Origin: Dermacoccus abyssi
GTDB taxonomy: Bacteria; Actinomycetota; Actinomycetes; Actinomycetales; Dermatophilaceae
Length of the DNA: 64,000 nt
Assembly (NCBI RefSeq): GCF_003515945.1
Contig: NZ_QWLM01000004.1
Span: 62,001-126,000 of the forward strand
Direction of reading: 5' to 3'
In this document: one piece after another, positions 7,440-15,560 of the stretch
Position numbering within the stretch: position 1 is the stretch's first letter
Layout of the letters: each line of letters starts with the position of its first letter
Translations under genes and position numbers: made by a program
The notes under the pieces: generated by a model
Databases searched by the model: none
Told to the model about the DNA's origin: nothing
Seen by the model: the letters and a program-made list of their open reading frames with translations, nothing else

Positions 7440-8793
7440 GACGCCACCACACCCCCACCGGCGCGCCGACCCGTACGTGCCCGGACACGGCGACACGACG
7501 TTCGGGGTCGACGCCTACGACCTCACGCTCGACTACTCCCCAGCCGGCAACCACCTCGACGCCAAGGCCGTGCTGACGTGCCGCATCGCCGATGACGTCA
7601 CCGAGCCCGTGGCACGCATCGAGCTCGACCTGCACAGCCGACTCAAGGTGACGAAGCTCGCCGTCGCCGGCGCCCGCGTCGGACGGTACGGCCACGACCA
7701 CTCGCGCCTGTTCGTCCGTTTCGCGCAGCCCCTCGCGGCCGGCACGCCGTTCACGGTGACGGTGGCCTACAAGGGCTCGCCCGGCCCCATGCGCGGCCTC
7801 GACGGCGACGCAGGCTGGGAGGAGCTGACGGACGGCGTCATCGTCGCGTCGCAGCCTCACGGCTCGCCGACGTGGTTCCCGTGCAACGACCGCGCCGCGG
7901 ACAAGGCCATGTACCGCTTCGTCGTGACGACCGATTCCGACTACGCCGTCGTCGCCAACGGCTCGCTCGTACGCCGCCGTCAGGCCGGACGTCGCACGAC
8001 GTGGACCTACGAGTGCCCCAGCCCGATGTCGCCCTATCTCGCGACGCTGCAGATGGGCCAGTACGAGACGAAGCAGCTGCGCACCTCGCCCTCCGACGTG
8101 CGCCTCGTCTACCCGCCGCGCCTGCGCGAAGCCGTGCGCACCGCGTACGCCGACCAGGTGCACATGATCGACTTCTTCTCCTCGCGCTTCGGCGACTACC
8201 CCTTCGACAGCTACACCGTCGTCATCACCGACGACGACCTCGAGATCCCGCTCGAGTCGCAGACCCTCTCGACGTTCGGCGCGAACTTCACGAACCGCTC
8301 GTGGGATGCCCAGCGCCTCATCGCGCACGAGCTCGCCCATCAGTGGTTCGGCAACGCCGTCACCTCCTCGGCGTGGGAGGACATCTGGTTGCACGAGGGC
8401 TTCGCCTGCTACAGCGAGTGGCTGTGGAGCGAGGAGGCGGGGCTCGCGACGGCCATACAGCGCGCCCACGAGCACCACGGGCGCCTGTCGCGGCTGCCGC
8501 AGGATCTGCGCCTGCAGGACCCGGGACCGGACGACATGTTCGACGACCGCGTCTACAAGCGGGGCGCCCTGACGCTGCACGCGCTGCGCACCCTCCTCGG
8601 CGACGAGGCCTTCTTCGGCCTCCTTCGCCGCTGGGTGACCGAGCACCGGTACGCGACGGTGACGACGGCCGACTTCATCGCTCTCACCGAGCAGGTCGCC
8701 GGTCAGGATCTCGGCGAGTTCTTCGACGCGTGGCTCCGAGCGCTACGCCTTCCCGCGTTGCCGTCACTGCCGCTCTCCGGCCCCCGCGTCTGA
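7417..8793 (+). CDS. M1-family zinc aminopeptidase, 458 aa
   Basis: This short M1 metallopeptidase has the zinc site H304-E305-x3-H308 in HELAHQWFGN and the third ligand E327 in WLHEGFACYSEW. The N-terminal beta-domain contains PHGSPTWFPCNDRAADKAMY. The usual GAMEN exopeptidase loop is replaced by PLESQTLSTFG, as in short actinobacterial members. No signal peptide is seen, so it is probably cytosolic. GTG 7417 is chosen because it opens the first frame with family homology; it overlaps the NRPS gene by 23 bases, so the two are probably co-translated. That coupling suggests the peptidase processes or degrades the NRPS product, or protects the cell from it; this is inference. Confidence 0.88.
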   Translation: MNGAHEHETPPHPHRRADPYVPGHGDTTFGVDAYDLTLDYSPAGNHLDAKAVLTCRIADDVTEPVARIELDLHSRLKVTKLAVAGARVGRYGHDHSRLFVRFAQPLAAGTPFTVTVAYKGSPGPMRGLDGDAGWEELTDGVIVASQPHGSPTWFPCNDRAADKAMYRFVVTTDSDYAVVANGSLVRRRQAGRRTTWTYECPSPMSPYLATLQMGQYETKQLRTSPSDVRLVYPPRLREAVRTAYADQVHMIDFFSSRFGDYPFDSYTVVITDDDLEIPLESQTLSTFGANFTNRSWDAQRLIAHELAHQWFGNAVTSSAWEDIWLHEGFACYSEWLWSEEAGLATAIQRAHEHHGRLSRLPQDLRLQDPGPDDMFDDRVYKRGALTLHALRTLLGDEAFFGLLRRWVTEHRYATVTTADFIALTEQVAGQDLGEFFDAWLRALRLPALPSLPLSGPRV

Positions 8794-8813
8794 GACTTCG
8801 CGCGACGCTTCTC

Positions 8814-8854
8814 GAGCGAGGAATTTCCATCTTCATCGTTGGAATTTCTCGCTC
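8814..8854 (+). terminator. Stem-loop downstream of the M1 peptidase gene
   Basis: GAGCGAG (8814-8820) pairs with CTCGCTC (8848-8854), and the inner AATTTCC/GGAATTT segments extend the stem imperfectly. It follows the peptidase stop by 20 bases. No U-run follows, so termination is plausible but unproven. Confidence 0.5.
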
Positions 8855-9061
8855 ATATTCACCCAATTTCATTGCGGTGCAGCCAAATAAAGCAAAATGA
8901 AAACAAACATAGTTCGGCAACTAATCCGTTTTTCTCGGGCTTTGCCGTAACAAGAAGGTCACAACAGCATTCATCAGAAGTTGCACGGCCATAAACCGTT
9001 CTAGTCTCTTCTCACTATCAGCGGGTCGCCATTCGGCCCCTTCTGCGTGGGAGAAACCACC
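8855..9061. other. AT-rich intergenic promoter region upstream of the liv operon
   Basis: This stretch is markedly richer in A/T than its surroundings (for example CCAAATAAAGCAAAATGAAA around 8882-8901). It contains no credible gene. It probably holds the promoter and control sites of the liv operon, but I cannot assign a convincing -35/-10 pair. Confidence 0.5.
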
Positions 9062-10288
9062 GTGAACGCAAAGCTCACCTACCGTGTCGCCGGCCTCGGC
9101 GCGGCTGCCGCACTCGCCCTCACCGGGTGCGCCAACGACAGTTCGAAGACCTCGAACTCCTCCGAGAGCGGTGGCGCCTCGGGCGTCAACCTCCCGGCCG
9201 TCCAGACGGTCGACACCCCCAAGTCGCCCGTCATGCCCAAGGGTGACGGCAAGGCCAAGTGCTCCAACGTCACGATCGGCTACGTCGGCGCTGTGACGGG
9301 CGACAACGCCCAGCTCGGCGTCAACATCTACAACGGCATCCAGACCGCCATCAACGAGCACAACCAGGCGAACAAGGACTGCCAGGTCAAGTTCGAGAAG
9401 CTCGACACCGAAGGCAGCCCCGACAAGGCTCCGGGCCCGGTCACGACCATGGCCAACAAGTCGCAGGTCGTCGGTGTCGTCGGTCTGCCGTTCTCCGGTG
9501 AGTCCAACGCCACGGGCAACATCTTCGAGAGCAAGGGCCTCGTGCACATCACGCCGGCCGCCACGCTCCCGGAGCTGACGACGAAGGGCTGGAAGACCTT
9601 CTTCCGCGGCCTCGGCAACGACTCGGTCCAGGGCCCGGCTGCCGCCAAGCTCATGACCGAGAAGCTCAAGGCCGAGAAGGTCTTCGTCGTGCAGGACGAC
9701 TCGCCCTACGGTGTCGGCCTCGGCGGCGAGACCACGAAGGCCCTCGGCGACAAGCAGGTCGGCTCCGACAAGGTGACGACCAAGCAGAAGGACTTCTCGG
9801 CCACCGTCACGAAGATCATGAACGCCAAGCCGGACGCGGTGTTCTACGCCGGCTACTACGCGGAGGCCTCGCCGTTCGCGCAGCAGCTTCGCGCCAAGGG
9901 CTTCAAGGGCAGCTTCGTCGGCCCGGACGGCGTGAAGGACAACGAGTTCATCAAGCAGGCCGGTTCGGCCTCGGACGGCGCGTACTTCACCTGCCCGTGC
10001 ATCCCGGGTGAGCTCATCAAGGACTTCAACGACGCCTACAAGAAGACCGCGAACAACGCCGCCCCCGGCACGTACTCCATCGAGGGCTACGACGCCGCCA
10101 CCGTGCTCCTCGCGGGCATCGACGCCGGCAAGACGGACCGCAAGTCGCTCCTCGAGTGGGTCAAGACCTACGACAAGGACGGCCTGAGCAAGCACTACAA
10201 GTGGGACGACAAGGGCGAGCTCGCCAAGCCCGACGTCTACGGCTACAAGGTCGAGGGCGGCAAGATCGTCCCCATCGGCAAGATCTGA
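9062..10288 (+). CDS. livK: Branched-chain amino-acid ABC transporter substrate-binding lipoprotein, 408 aa
   Basis: This extracytoplasmic binding protein (type I periplasmic fold) delivers a ligand to the Liv permease. A lipoprotein signal is evident: a short basic start, a hydrophobic core and the lipobox LTGC. The mature domain begins with TIGYVGAVTGDNAQLG and ends with KGELAKPDVYGYKVEGGKIV. GTG 9062 is used because GGGAG lies eight bases upstream and gives a compact signal peptide; an earlier in-frame GTG at 9047 lies on top of that site. It leads a five-gene operon separated from the permeases by a hairpin. The likely ligand is leucine/isoleucine/valine or a related amide; specificity is not readable from sequence. 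Confidence 0.9.
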   Translation: MNAKLTYRVAGLGAAAALALTGCANDSSKTSNSSESGGASGVNLPAVQTVDTPKSPVMPKGDGKAKCSNVTIGYVGAVTGDNAQLGVNIYNGIQTAINEHNQANKDCQVKFEKLDTEGSPDKAPGPVTTMANKSQVVGVVGLPFSGESNATGNIFESKGLVHITPAATLPELTTKGWKTFFRGLGNDSVQGPAAAKLMTEKLKAEKVFVVQDDSPYGVGLGGETTKALGDKQVGSDKVTTKQKDFSATVTKIMNAKPDAVFYAGYYAEASPFAQQLRAKGFKGSFVGPDGVKDNEFIKQAGSASDGAYFTCPCIPGELIKDFNDAYKKTANNAAPGTYSIEGYDAATVLLAGIDAGKTDRKSLLEWVKTYDKDGLSKHYKWDDKGELAKPDVYGYKVEGGKIVPIGKI

Positions 10289-10309
10289 TCCGCTCCACCC
10301 ACCACGGTC

Positions 10310-10353
10310 GACGCCGCCCGCCAGCCCTGATCGGGCCCAGTGCGGGCGGCGTC
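10310..10353 (+). terminator. Intra-operon attenuator hairpin between livK and livH
   Basis: GACGCCGCCCGC (10310-10321) pairs perfectly with GCGGGCGGCGTC (10342-10353), a 12-bp G/C stem. Placed right after the binding-protein gene, it probably lowers transcription into the permease genes or stabilises the upstream message, giving excess binding protein. Confidence 0.7.
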
Positions 10354-10378
10354 TGCCGGTGAGTACGAAAGCATCACC

Positions 10379-11389
10379 ATGCTCAGTGCACTGCTTCCCA
10401 TGGCAGAGTCGGGTTCGACGCAGTGGCTCAGTTTCGACTGGAACGCCCTCATCTCCAACCTCGGCCCGGCCACGATCGACGGTCTGACGTTCGGCGCCAT
10501 CTACGCGCTCGTCGCCCTCGGTTACACGCTCGTCTACGGCGTGCTCAACCTCATCAACTTCGCCCACTCCGAGGTGTTCATCGTCGGCGCGTACGGCGTG
10601 ATCTTCACGCTCTCGGCGCTCGGCTTCAACGGTTCACCGCCGAACCTCGGCATCGGGCCGATCATCCTCAACCTGTTGCTCGCCATGATCGTGGGCATGA
10701 TCGCGTCGTGTACGACAGCCGTCGCCGTCGAGCGCCTCGCGTACAAGCCGCTTCGCAAGCGCAACGCGCCCCGCCTCGTCTTCCTCATCACCGCGATCGG
10801 CGTCAGCTTCGTCATCCAGTACGCGATCTTCGCCTTCCACAGCAAGAACGCGGAGCCGGCCGTCACGATGTTCACGCCGAAGCCGATCTTCGACCTGGGC
10901 GGCACCATCATCGACAGCCAGCAGCTGACGATCATCATCGCGGCCGTCGTCATGATGATCGCGGTCGATCGCTTCATCGCGAAGTCGAAGACGGGCCGCG
11001 GCATCCGCGCCGTCGCGCAGGACCCGGCAACCTCGACGCTCATGGGCGTCAACTCCGAGCGCATCATCCTCGCGACGTTCGCCATCGGTGGTCTCCTCGC
11101 CGGTGCAGCTGCACTGTTCTACGTCATGAAGGTGCCCTCGGGCGTCATCTACAACGGTGGCTTCCTCCTCGGCCTGCAGGCATTCGCCGCAGCCGTGCTC
11201 GGCGGTATCGGCAACATCCGCGGCGCCCTCGTCGGCGGTCTCGTCATCGGTGTGATCAGCAACTACGCGCCGTTCCTGCTCGGTGACTCCAACTGGTCGC
11301 AGGTCGTCGTCTTCGCCGTCCTCGTCCTCGTCCTCGTCGTGCGCCCGCAGGGTCTGCTCGGCCAGACCCTCGGAAGGAGCAAGGCATGA
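10379..11389 (+). CDS. livH: Branched-chain amino-acid ABC transporter permease LivH, 336 aa
   Basis: This is an integral membrane subunit with about eight hydrophobic segments. LivH signatures are visible: GLTFGAIYALVALGYTLVYG, the following NLINFAHSEVF, then AVAQDPATSTLMGVN near the coupling region, and AVLGGIGNIRGALVGG before the last helices. The N-terminal ~30 residues precede the first helix. ATG 10379 is chosen as the first methionine in frame after the attenuator; a GTG at 10340 lies inside the hairpin. Its stop overlaps the livM start by four bases. It forms the transmembrane heterodimer with LivM. Confidence 0.9.
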   Translation: MLSALLPMAESGSTQWLSFDWNALISNLGPATIDGLTFGAIYALVALGYTLVYGVLNLINFAHSEVFIVGAYGVIFTLSALGFNGSPPNLGIGPIILNLLLAMIVGMIASCTTAVAVERLAYKPLRKRNAPRLVFLITAIGVSFVIQYAIFAFHSKNAEPAVTMFTPKPIFDLGGTIIDSQQLTIIIAAVVMMIAVDRFIAKSKTGRGIRAVAQDPATSTLMGVNSERIILATFAIGGLLAGAAALFYVMKVPSGVIYNGGFLLGLQAFAAAVLGGIGNIRGALVGGLVIGVISNYAPFLLGDSNWSQVVVFAVLVLVLVVRPQGLLGQTLGRSKA

Positions 11390-12564
11390 GCACCGTCGCC
11401 GAGTCGTCCGAGACGACGAAGACCGACAAGGTCACGTTCATGCAGCGCTGGCACATGCTGGAGCGTTGGCAGCAATGGGCGGCGCTCATCGTCGTCGCAT
11501 TGGCGCTCTACCTCCTGCCGGTGCTCAACCCGCCGATCATCTCCACAGACGGCGGCGGCTCCGACTTCTCCATCGCGTGCTTCGACATGGCGCGCATGGC
11601 TCTCATCGCGGTCGGCCTCAACATCGTCATCGGTTACGCGGGCCTGCTCGACCTCGGGTACGTGGCGTTCTTCGCGGTCGGCAACTACGTCGCGGCCATG
11701 CTGACGAGCCCCGACAGCCCCTACCTCAAGATCCCCTACCTGTGGACGCTGCCGGTCGCGGTCATCGTCACGATGATCTTCGGTGTGCTGCTCGGTGTTC
11801 CGACGCTGCGTCTGCGCGGCGACTACCTCGCCATCGTCACGCTCGGCTTCGGTGAGATCGTCCGCCTGCTCGCCACGATCATCCCGGCCATGCGTGGCCA
11901 GGAGGGCTTCAGCAAGGTCGGCGCTCCCCCCGGTACCGCGTCCGACGGCACGCCGCTGTTCACGAACAGCAACGGTCTGCCCTGGTACTGGCTGACGCTC
12001 ACCGTGCTTCTGCTCGTCATGATCCTCGTCGGCAACCTCGAGCGTTCGCGCGTCGGCCGCTCCTGGATCGCCATCCGCGAGGACGAGGACGCAGCCGAGA
12101 CGATGGGTGTGCCCACGTTCAAGTACAAGGTCTGGGCGTTCGCGCTCGGCGCCGGTCTCGGTGGCCTCTCCGGCGCGCTGTTCGCCGGTCAGATCGGCTT
12201 CGTCAACAACGCGAAGTTCGACGTCGTCACCTCGATGCTGTTCGTCGCCGCCGTCATCCTCGGTGGTAGCGGCAACAAGGTGGGTGCGGCCATCGGTGGC
12301 GCCATCGTCGCGTACCTGCCGGTGCGCTTCACCGGCATCGCCGAGTACAAGTACCTCATCTTCGGTATCGCACTCATCCTGCTCATGCTGTTCCGCAGCG
12401 AGGGCCTCATGCCGGCTCGTATGCACCTGCTGACGTACGCCAAGCGCGCGTACCAGAAGGCCACCGGCAAGGAAATCGTTGCCCCCGAGTCCGAGGACAA
12501 CCCGTTCGCAGGGGATTCCAAGACCTTGAACCTCGCAACCGAGAAGGAGGCTGACGAGAAATGA
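11386..12564 (+). CDS. livM: Branched-chain amino-acid ABC transporter permease LivM, 392 aa
   Basis: This is the second membrane subunit of the Liv importer. Family motifs include [20 protein letters not shown], then [35 protein letters not shown], and [20 protein letters not shown] before the final helices, where [20 protein letters not shown] is seen. A soluble C-terminal tail of about 45 residues is rich in Lys/Glu. Both ends overlap neighbours by an ATGA-type arrangement, which indicates tight translational coupling with livH and livG. Confidence 0.9.
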   Translation: MSTVAESSETTKTDKVTFMQRWHMLERWQQWAALIVVALALYLLPVLNPPIISTDGGGSDFSIACFDMARMALIAVGLNIVIGYAGLLDLGYVAFFAVGNYVAAMLTSPDSPYLKIPYLWTLPVAVIVTMIFGVLLGVPTLRLRGDYLAIVTLGFGEIVRLLATIIPAMRGQEGFSKVGAPPGTASDGTPLFTNSNGLPWYWLTLTVLLLVMILVGNLERSRVGRSWIAIREDEDAAETMGVPTFKYKVWAFALGAGLGGLSGALFAGQIGFVNNAKFDVVTSMLFVAAVILGGSGNKVGAAIGGAIVAYLPVRFTGIAEYKYLIFGIALILLMLFRSEGLMPARMHLLTYAKRAYQKATGKEIVAPESEDNPFAGDSKTLNLATEKEADEK

Positions 12565-13520
12565 CGAACGAGCAGAACACGCCCGCCGTCGAGGAAGAGC
12601 TCGCAGCCATCGGCAGCAGCATGGAGAAGGTGAGGGAGGAGGGCGTCAAGCTCGACGACCTCGCCGAGGCCGGTGTTCCTCTCGAGGTCGCCAAGGTCAT
12701 CTCCACCGACCGTGACATCGCCGTCGGTGTCGGCGAGAAGCTCGTCGAGGTGAAGAACCTGACGATGAAGTTCGGCGGCCTCACCGCCCTGGACGACGTC
12801 TCGTTCGACATCCACCGCGGTGAGATCCTCGGCCTCATCGGGCCCAACGGTGCCGGCAAGACAACCTGCTTCAACGCGATGACGGGTGTCTACAAGCCGA
12901 CGAGCGGCGACGTCATCCTCGAGGACACGCGCCTCAACGGGTTGGCCAAGCACAAGATCACCCGCGCCGGTATCGCCCGAACCTTCCAGAACATCCGTCT
13001 GTTCGGTGAGATGACGGCGCTCGAGAACGTGGTCGTCGGGCTCGACGCGCGTCACCGCACCTCGGTGCCCGGTGCGCTCATCCGCTCGCCGCGTCACTTC
13101 CGCGAGGAGAAGAGCGCGGTCGACCACGCCGCAGCGCTCCTCGAGTTCGTCGGCATCTCCGACTCGGCCGAGCGTCTCGCGAAGCACCTGCCCTACGGTT
13201 ACCAGCGTCGTCTCGAGATCGCTCGAGCCCTCGCCACGGAGCCGAAGCTGCTGTGCCTCGACGAGCCGGCGGCCGGCTTCAACCCGGCGGAGAAGGAACA
13301 GCTCATGGAGTTGATCCGCACCATCCGCGCCGACGGGTACACCGTCCTGCTCATCGAGCACGACATGAAGCTCGTCACCGGCGTCACCGACCGCATCGTC
13401 GTGCTCGAGTTCGGGCGCAAGATCGCGGACGGCACACCGGCCGAGGTCACGAGTGACCCGAAGGTCATCACCGCCTACCTGGGCGAGGACGAGGAGGACG
13501 ACGACGATGAGCTTGCTTGA
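12561..13520 (+). CDS. livG: Branched-chain amino-acid ABC transporter ATP-binding protein LivG, 319 aa
   Basis: This is one of two nucleotide-binding subunits. Walker A is GPNGAGKTT, the signature region is [14 protein letters not shown] (a LivG variant of LSGGQ), and Walker B is [15 protein letters not shown], followed by the H-loop in [10 protein letters not shown]. The ATPase core starts only at about residue 63 ([14 protein letters not shown]). The preceding ~60 residues are an acidic, predicted helical extension not found in typical ~255-residue LivG proteins. The extension is in the correct codon bias and starts at the ATG overlapping livM, so it is probably translated. The gene overlaps livF by 14 bases. 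Confidence 0.9.
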   Translation: MTNEQNTPAVEEELAAIGSSMEKVREEGVKLDDLAEAGVPLEVAKVISTDRDIAVGVGEKLVEVKNLTMKFGGLTALDDVSFDIHRGEILGLIGPNGAGKTTCFNAMTGVYKPTSGDVILEDTRLNGLAKHKITRAGIARTFQNIRLFGEMTALENVVVGLDARHRTSVPGALIRSPRHFREEKSAVDHAAALLEFVGISDSAERLAKHLPYGYQRRLEIARALATEPKLLCLDEPAAGFNPAEKEQLMELIRTIRADGYTVLLIEHDMKLVTGVTDRIVVLEFGRKIADGTPAEVTSDPKVITAYLGEDEEDDDDELA

Positions 13521-14220
13521 GCTGAACGATGTCTCGGTGCACTACGGACGCATCCAGGCACTGCACGGCCTGACGTTCACCGTCGAGGAGGGCGAGGTCG
13601 TCTCCCTCATCGGCGCGAACGGTGCGGGCAAGACGACGACGATGAAGACCATCTCCGGTCTGCTGTCGCCGTCGTCGGGCAACATCACGTTCCAGGGTGA
13701 GGACATCACGAAGGTGAAGCCACACCTACGTCCGGGCCTCGGCATCTGCCAGGCACCGGAAGGTCGCGGTGTCTTCCCCGGCATGACGGTGCGCGAGAAC
13801 CTCGGCATGGGCGCCTTCGGCCGTAAGGACAAGGCCGGCATCGACGAGGACTACGACCGCGTCTTCGAGCTCTTCCCGCGCCTCAAGGAGCGCGAGAACC
13901 AGCTCGGCGGCACGATGTCCGGTGGCGAGCAGCAGATGGTGGCCATCGCGCGTGCTCTCATGGCACGCCCGAAGCTGCTCCTGCTCGACGAGCCCTCGAT
14001 GGGTCTCGCGCCGCAGTACATCCGTCAGATCTTCAAGATCATCAAGGAGATCAACGCGCAGGGCACGACGATTCTGCTCGTGGAGCAGAACGCCAACCAG
14101 GCGCTGAGCCGTTCGCACCGCGCGTTCGTGCTCGAGACGGGTTCGATCACGCGCGCCGGTACGGGCCGCGAACTCAAGGCCGACCCGGCCATCAAGGAGG
14201 CCTACCTCGGGGTCGCCTGA
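13507..14220 (+). CDS. livF: Branched-chain amino-acid ABC transporter ATP-binding protein LivF, 237 aa
   Basis: This is the second nucleotide-binding subunit. Walker A is GANGAGKTT, the LivF-specific CQAPEGRGVFPGMTV follows, the signature is MSGGEQQMVAIARALM, and Walker B is LLLLDEPSMGLAP with LLVEQNANQAL as H-loop region. Length is standard for LivF. ATG 13507 overlaps the livG 3' end by 14 bases. It closes the operon and is followed by a strong hairpin at 14236-14273. Confidence 0.92.
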   Translation: MSLLELNDVSVHYGRIQALHGLTFTVEEGEVVSLIGANGAGKTTTMKTISGLLSPSSGNITFQGEDITKVKPHLRPGLGICQAPEGRGVFPGMTVRENLGMGAFGRKDKAGIDEDYDRVFELFPRLKERENQLGGTMSGGEQQMVAIARALMARPKLLLLDEPSMGLAPQYIRQIFKIIKEINAQGTTILLVEQNANQALSRSHRAFVLETGSITRAGTGRELKADPAIKEAYLGVA

Positions 14221-14235
14221 GGTGAGCACCGCGTG

Positions 14236-14273
14236 AAGCGCGGGTGAAAGGATGCGTCCTCTCACCCGCGCTT
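14236..14273 (+). terminator. Terminator of the liv operon
   Basis: AAGCGCGGGTGA (14236-14247) and TCACCCGCGCTT (14262-14273) form a perfect 12-bp stem 16 bases after the livF stop. The sequence CTTCGTGCGT follows without a long U-run, as is usual for actinobacterial terminators. Confidence 0.8.
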
Positions 14274-14339
14274 CGTGCGTGTTCGAGGCCGAACAGGGGG
14301 TGTGGTCTGCGCCACGTCGGGGGCCGTTAGGGTGTGAGC

Positions 14340-15185
14340 ATGGCTGCGAGCACCTCCCCCGAAACCGCCGAGTTCACGCCCCGCGAGAACGTCGACGCGT
14401 ACTTCGTCCCGCTGGGCGAGCACGACGGTGGGCGGCTGTTCGAGCCGACGATCCACGTCCAGGGTGCCTGGAACGAGGCCGAGCAGCACCTCGCGGCGTC
14501 GGCCGGGCTCATCGTGCACGAGATCGAGCGTCACGAGCCGCGTGAGGGGATGCAGCTCGCGAAGGTGACGTTCGACGTCTACGGCTTCATCCCGTTGCGT
14601 CCCACCCACGTGCGCGTGCGCACGATCCGCCCCGGCCGCACGATCGAACTCGTCGAGGCCGAGTTCAGTGTCGACGGGCGCCTCATCATCGTGGCGCGCG
14701 CGTGGCGCCTGTCGGTTCAAGATTCCTCGCCGGTCGCCGGCGCCGACCTCGAACCGCTGCCTCCTATGAATGAGTGCGAGCGCGTCGACATGGGGCAGAT
14801 GTGGCCCGGCGGCTTCATCCGTTCCGTCGAGCGCTTCGACGCACCTCCCGGCTACGTGCCGGGCCGCAACCGCACGTGGCTGCGCACCGACCTGCCGAGC
14901 GTCCTCGGCGAGGAGATCAGCCCGACGACGCATTTCCTGTGCGTCATCGACGGCGCGAACGGCATTGCCGTCCGAGTCGACCCGCGCGAGTGGATGTTCC
15001 CGAACGTCGACCTCACCGTCCACCTCTTCCGGCGGCCCGACCCGACGGCCACCGGCTTCGACACGACGGTTGCCATGGGCGAGAGCGGCCTCGGCGTGAC
15101 GATGACGACGCTGCACGACATCCACGGCCCCGTCGGGCGCATCGCGCAGAGCCTCACCGTGCGCGAGATGCCGAGCAAGGGCTGA
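14340..15185 (+). CDS. Acyl-CoA thioesterase-family (double hot-dog) protein, 281 aa
   Basis: The protein appears to hold two hot-dog halves: an N-terminal half containing GGRLFEPTIHVQGAWNEAEQ and FIPLRPTHVRVRTIRPGRTI, and a C-terminal half with RTWLRTDLPSVLGEEISPTT and DVDPREW-like text (VDPREWMFPNVDLTVHLFR). This is the arrangement of TesB-like/PF13622 thioesterases, which hydrolyse acyl-CoA thioesters in the cytosol. ATG 14340 is preferred; a GTG two codons upstream is possible. It is monocistronic, between the liv terminator and a 375-base gap. Substrate is unknown. Confidence 0.75.
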   Translation: MAASTSPETAEFTPRENVDAYFVPLGEHDGGRLFEPTIHVQGAWNEAEQHLAASAGLIVHEIERHEPREGMQLAKVTFDVYGFIPLRPTHVRVRTIRPGRTIELVEAEFSVDGRLIIVARAWRLSVQDSSPVAGADLEPLPPMNECERVDMGQMWPGGFIRSVERFDAPPGYVPGRNRTWLRTDLPSVLGEEISPTTHFLCVIDGANGIAVRVDPREWMFPNVDLTVHLFRRPDPTATGFDTTVAMGESGLGVTMTTLHDIHGPVGRIAQSLTVREMPSKG

Positions 15186-15560
15186 TTCAAGGGCTGATCT
15201 GCTGCGGCGACCCGCCCCAGCGTCATCGGCGCGACAACGCCGATTGTCGCGATTCGGCACACAGAATCGAATCGGCTCGCTACAGTCGTGGCACTGCAAA
15301 GCACAGGCCGTGCACGACGCCTCCCACGTTTCGAGGCGCCCGGCACGACTTCGTCGACATTGCTCCGGAACGTCATGCACCCACTTGGCCAGGAGATCGA
15401 CGAGCATCCCGCCTTCGTCGGGATGTCCGCCCTTATCGCCCACCGCGATCCCGGCGTTCGATTAACCCCAATTGATGGCCGCTCACGCGTACCCGGATCA
15501 CGCGTCTCGTGACTCGCTCGAGTGGCCGTCCTGCGCACCCTTCACGCGTGAGGAGTCCCC
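15186..15560. other. 375-base intergenic region without a credible gene
   Basis: Small open frames here lack codon bias and ribosome sites. One perfect 8-bp hairpin, CGCGACAA (15230-15237) with TTGTCGCG (15244-15251), follows the thioesterase gene and may terminate it. GTGAGGAGT precedes the next gene's ATG at 15561. The rest presumably holds that gene's promoter. Confidence 0.6.

Noticed and set aside
15244-15538. Small genes in the 15.2-15.5 kb gap
   Set aside because: Open frames there lack ribosome sites and codon bias.
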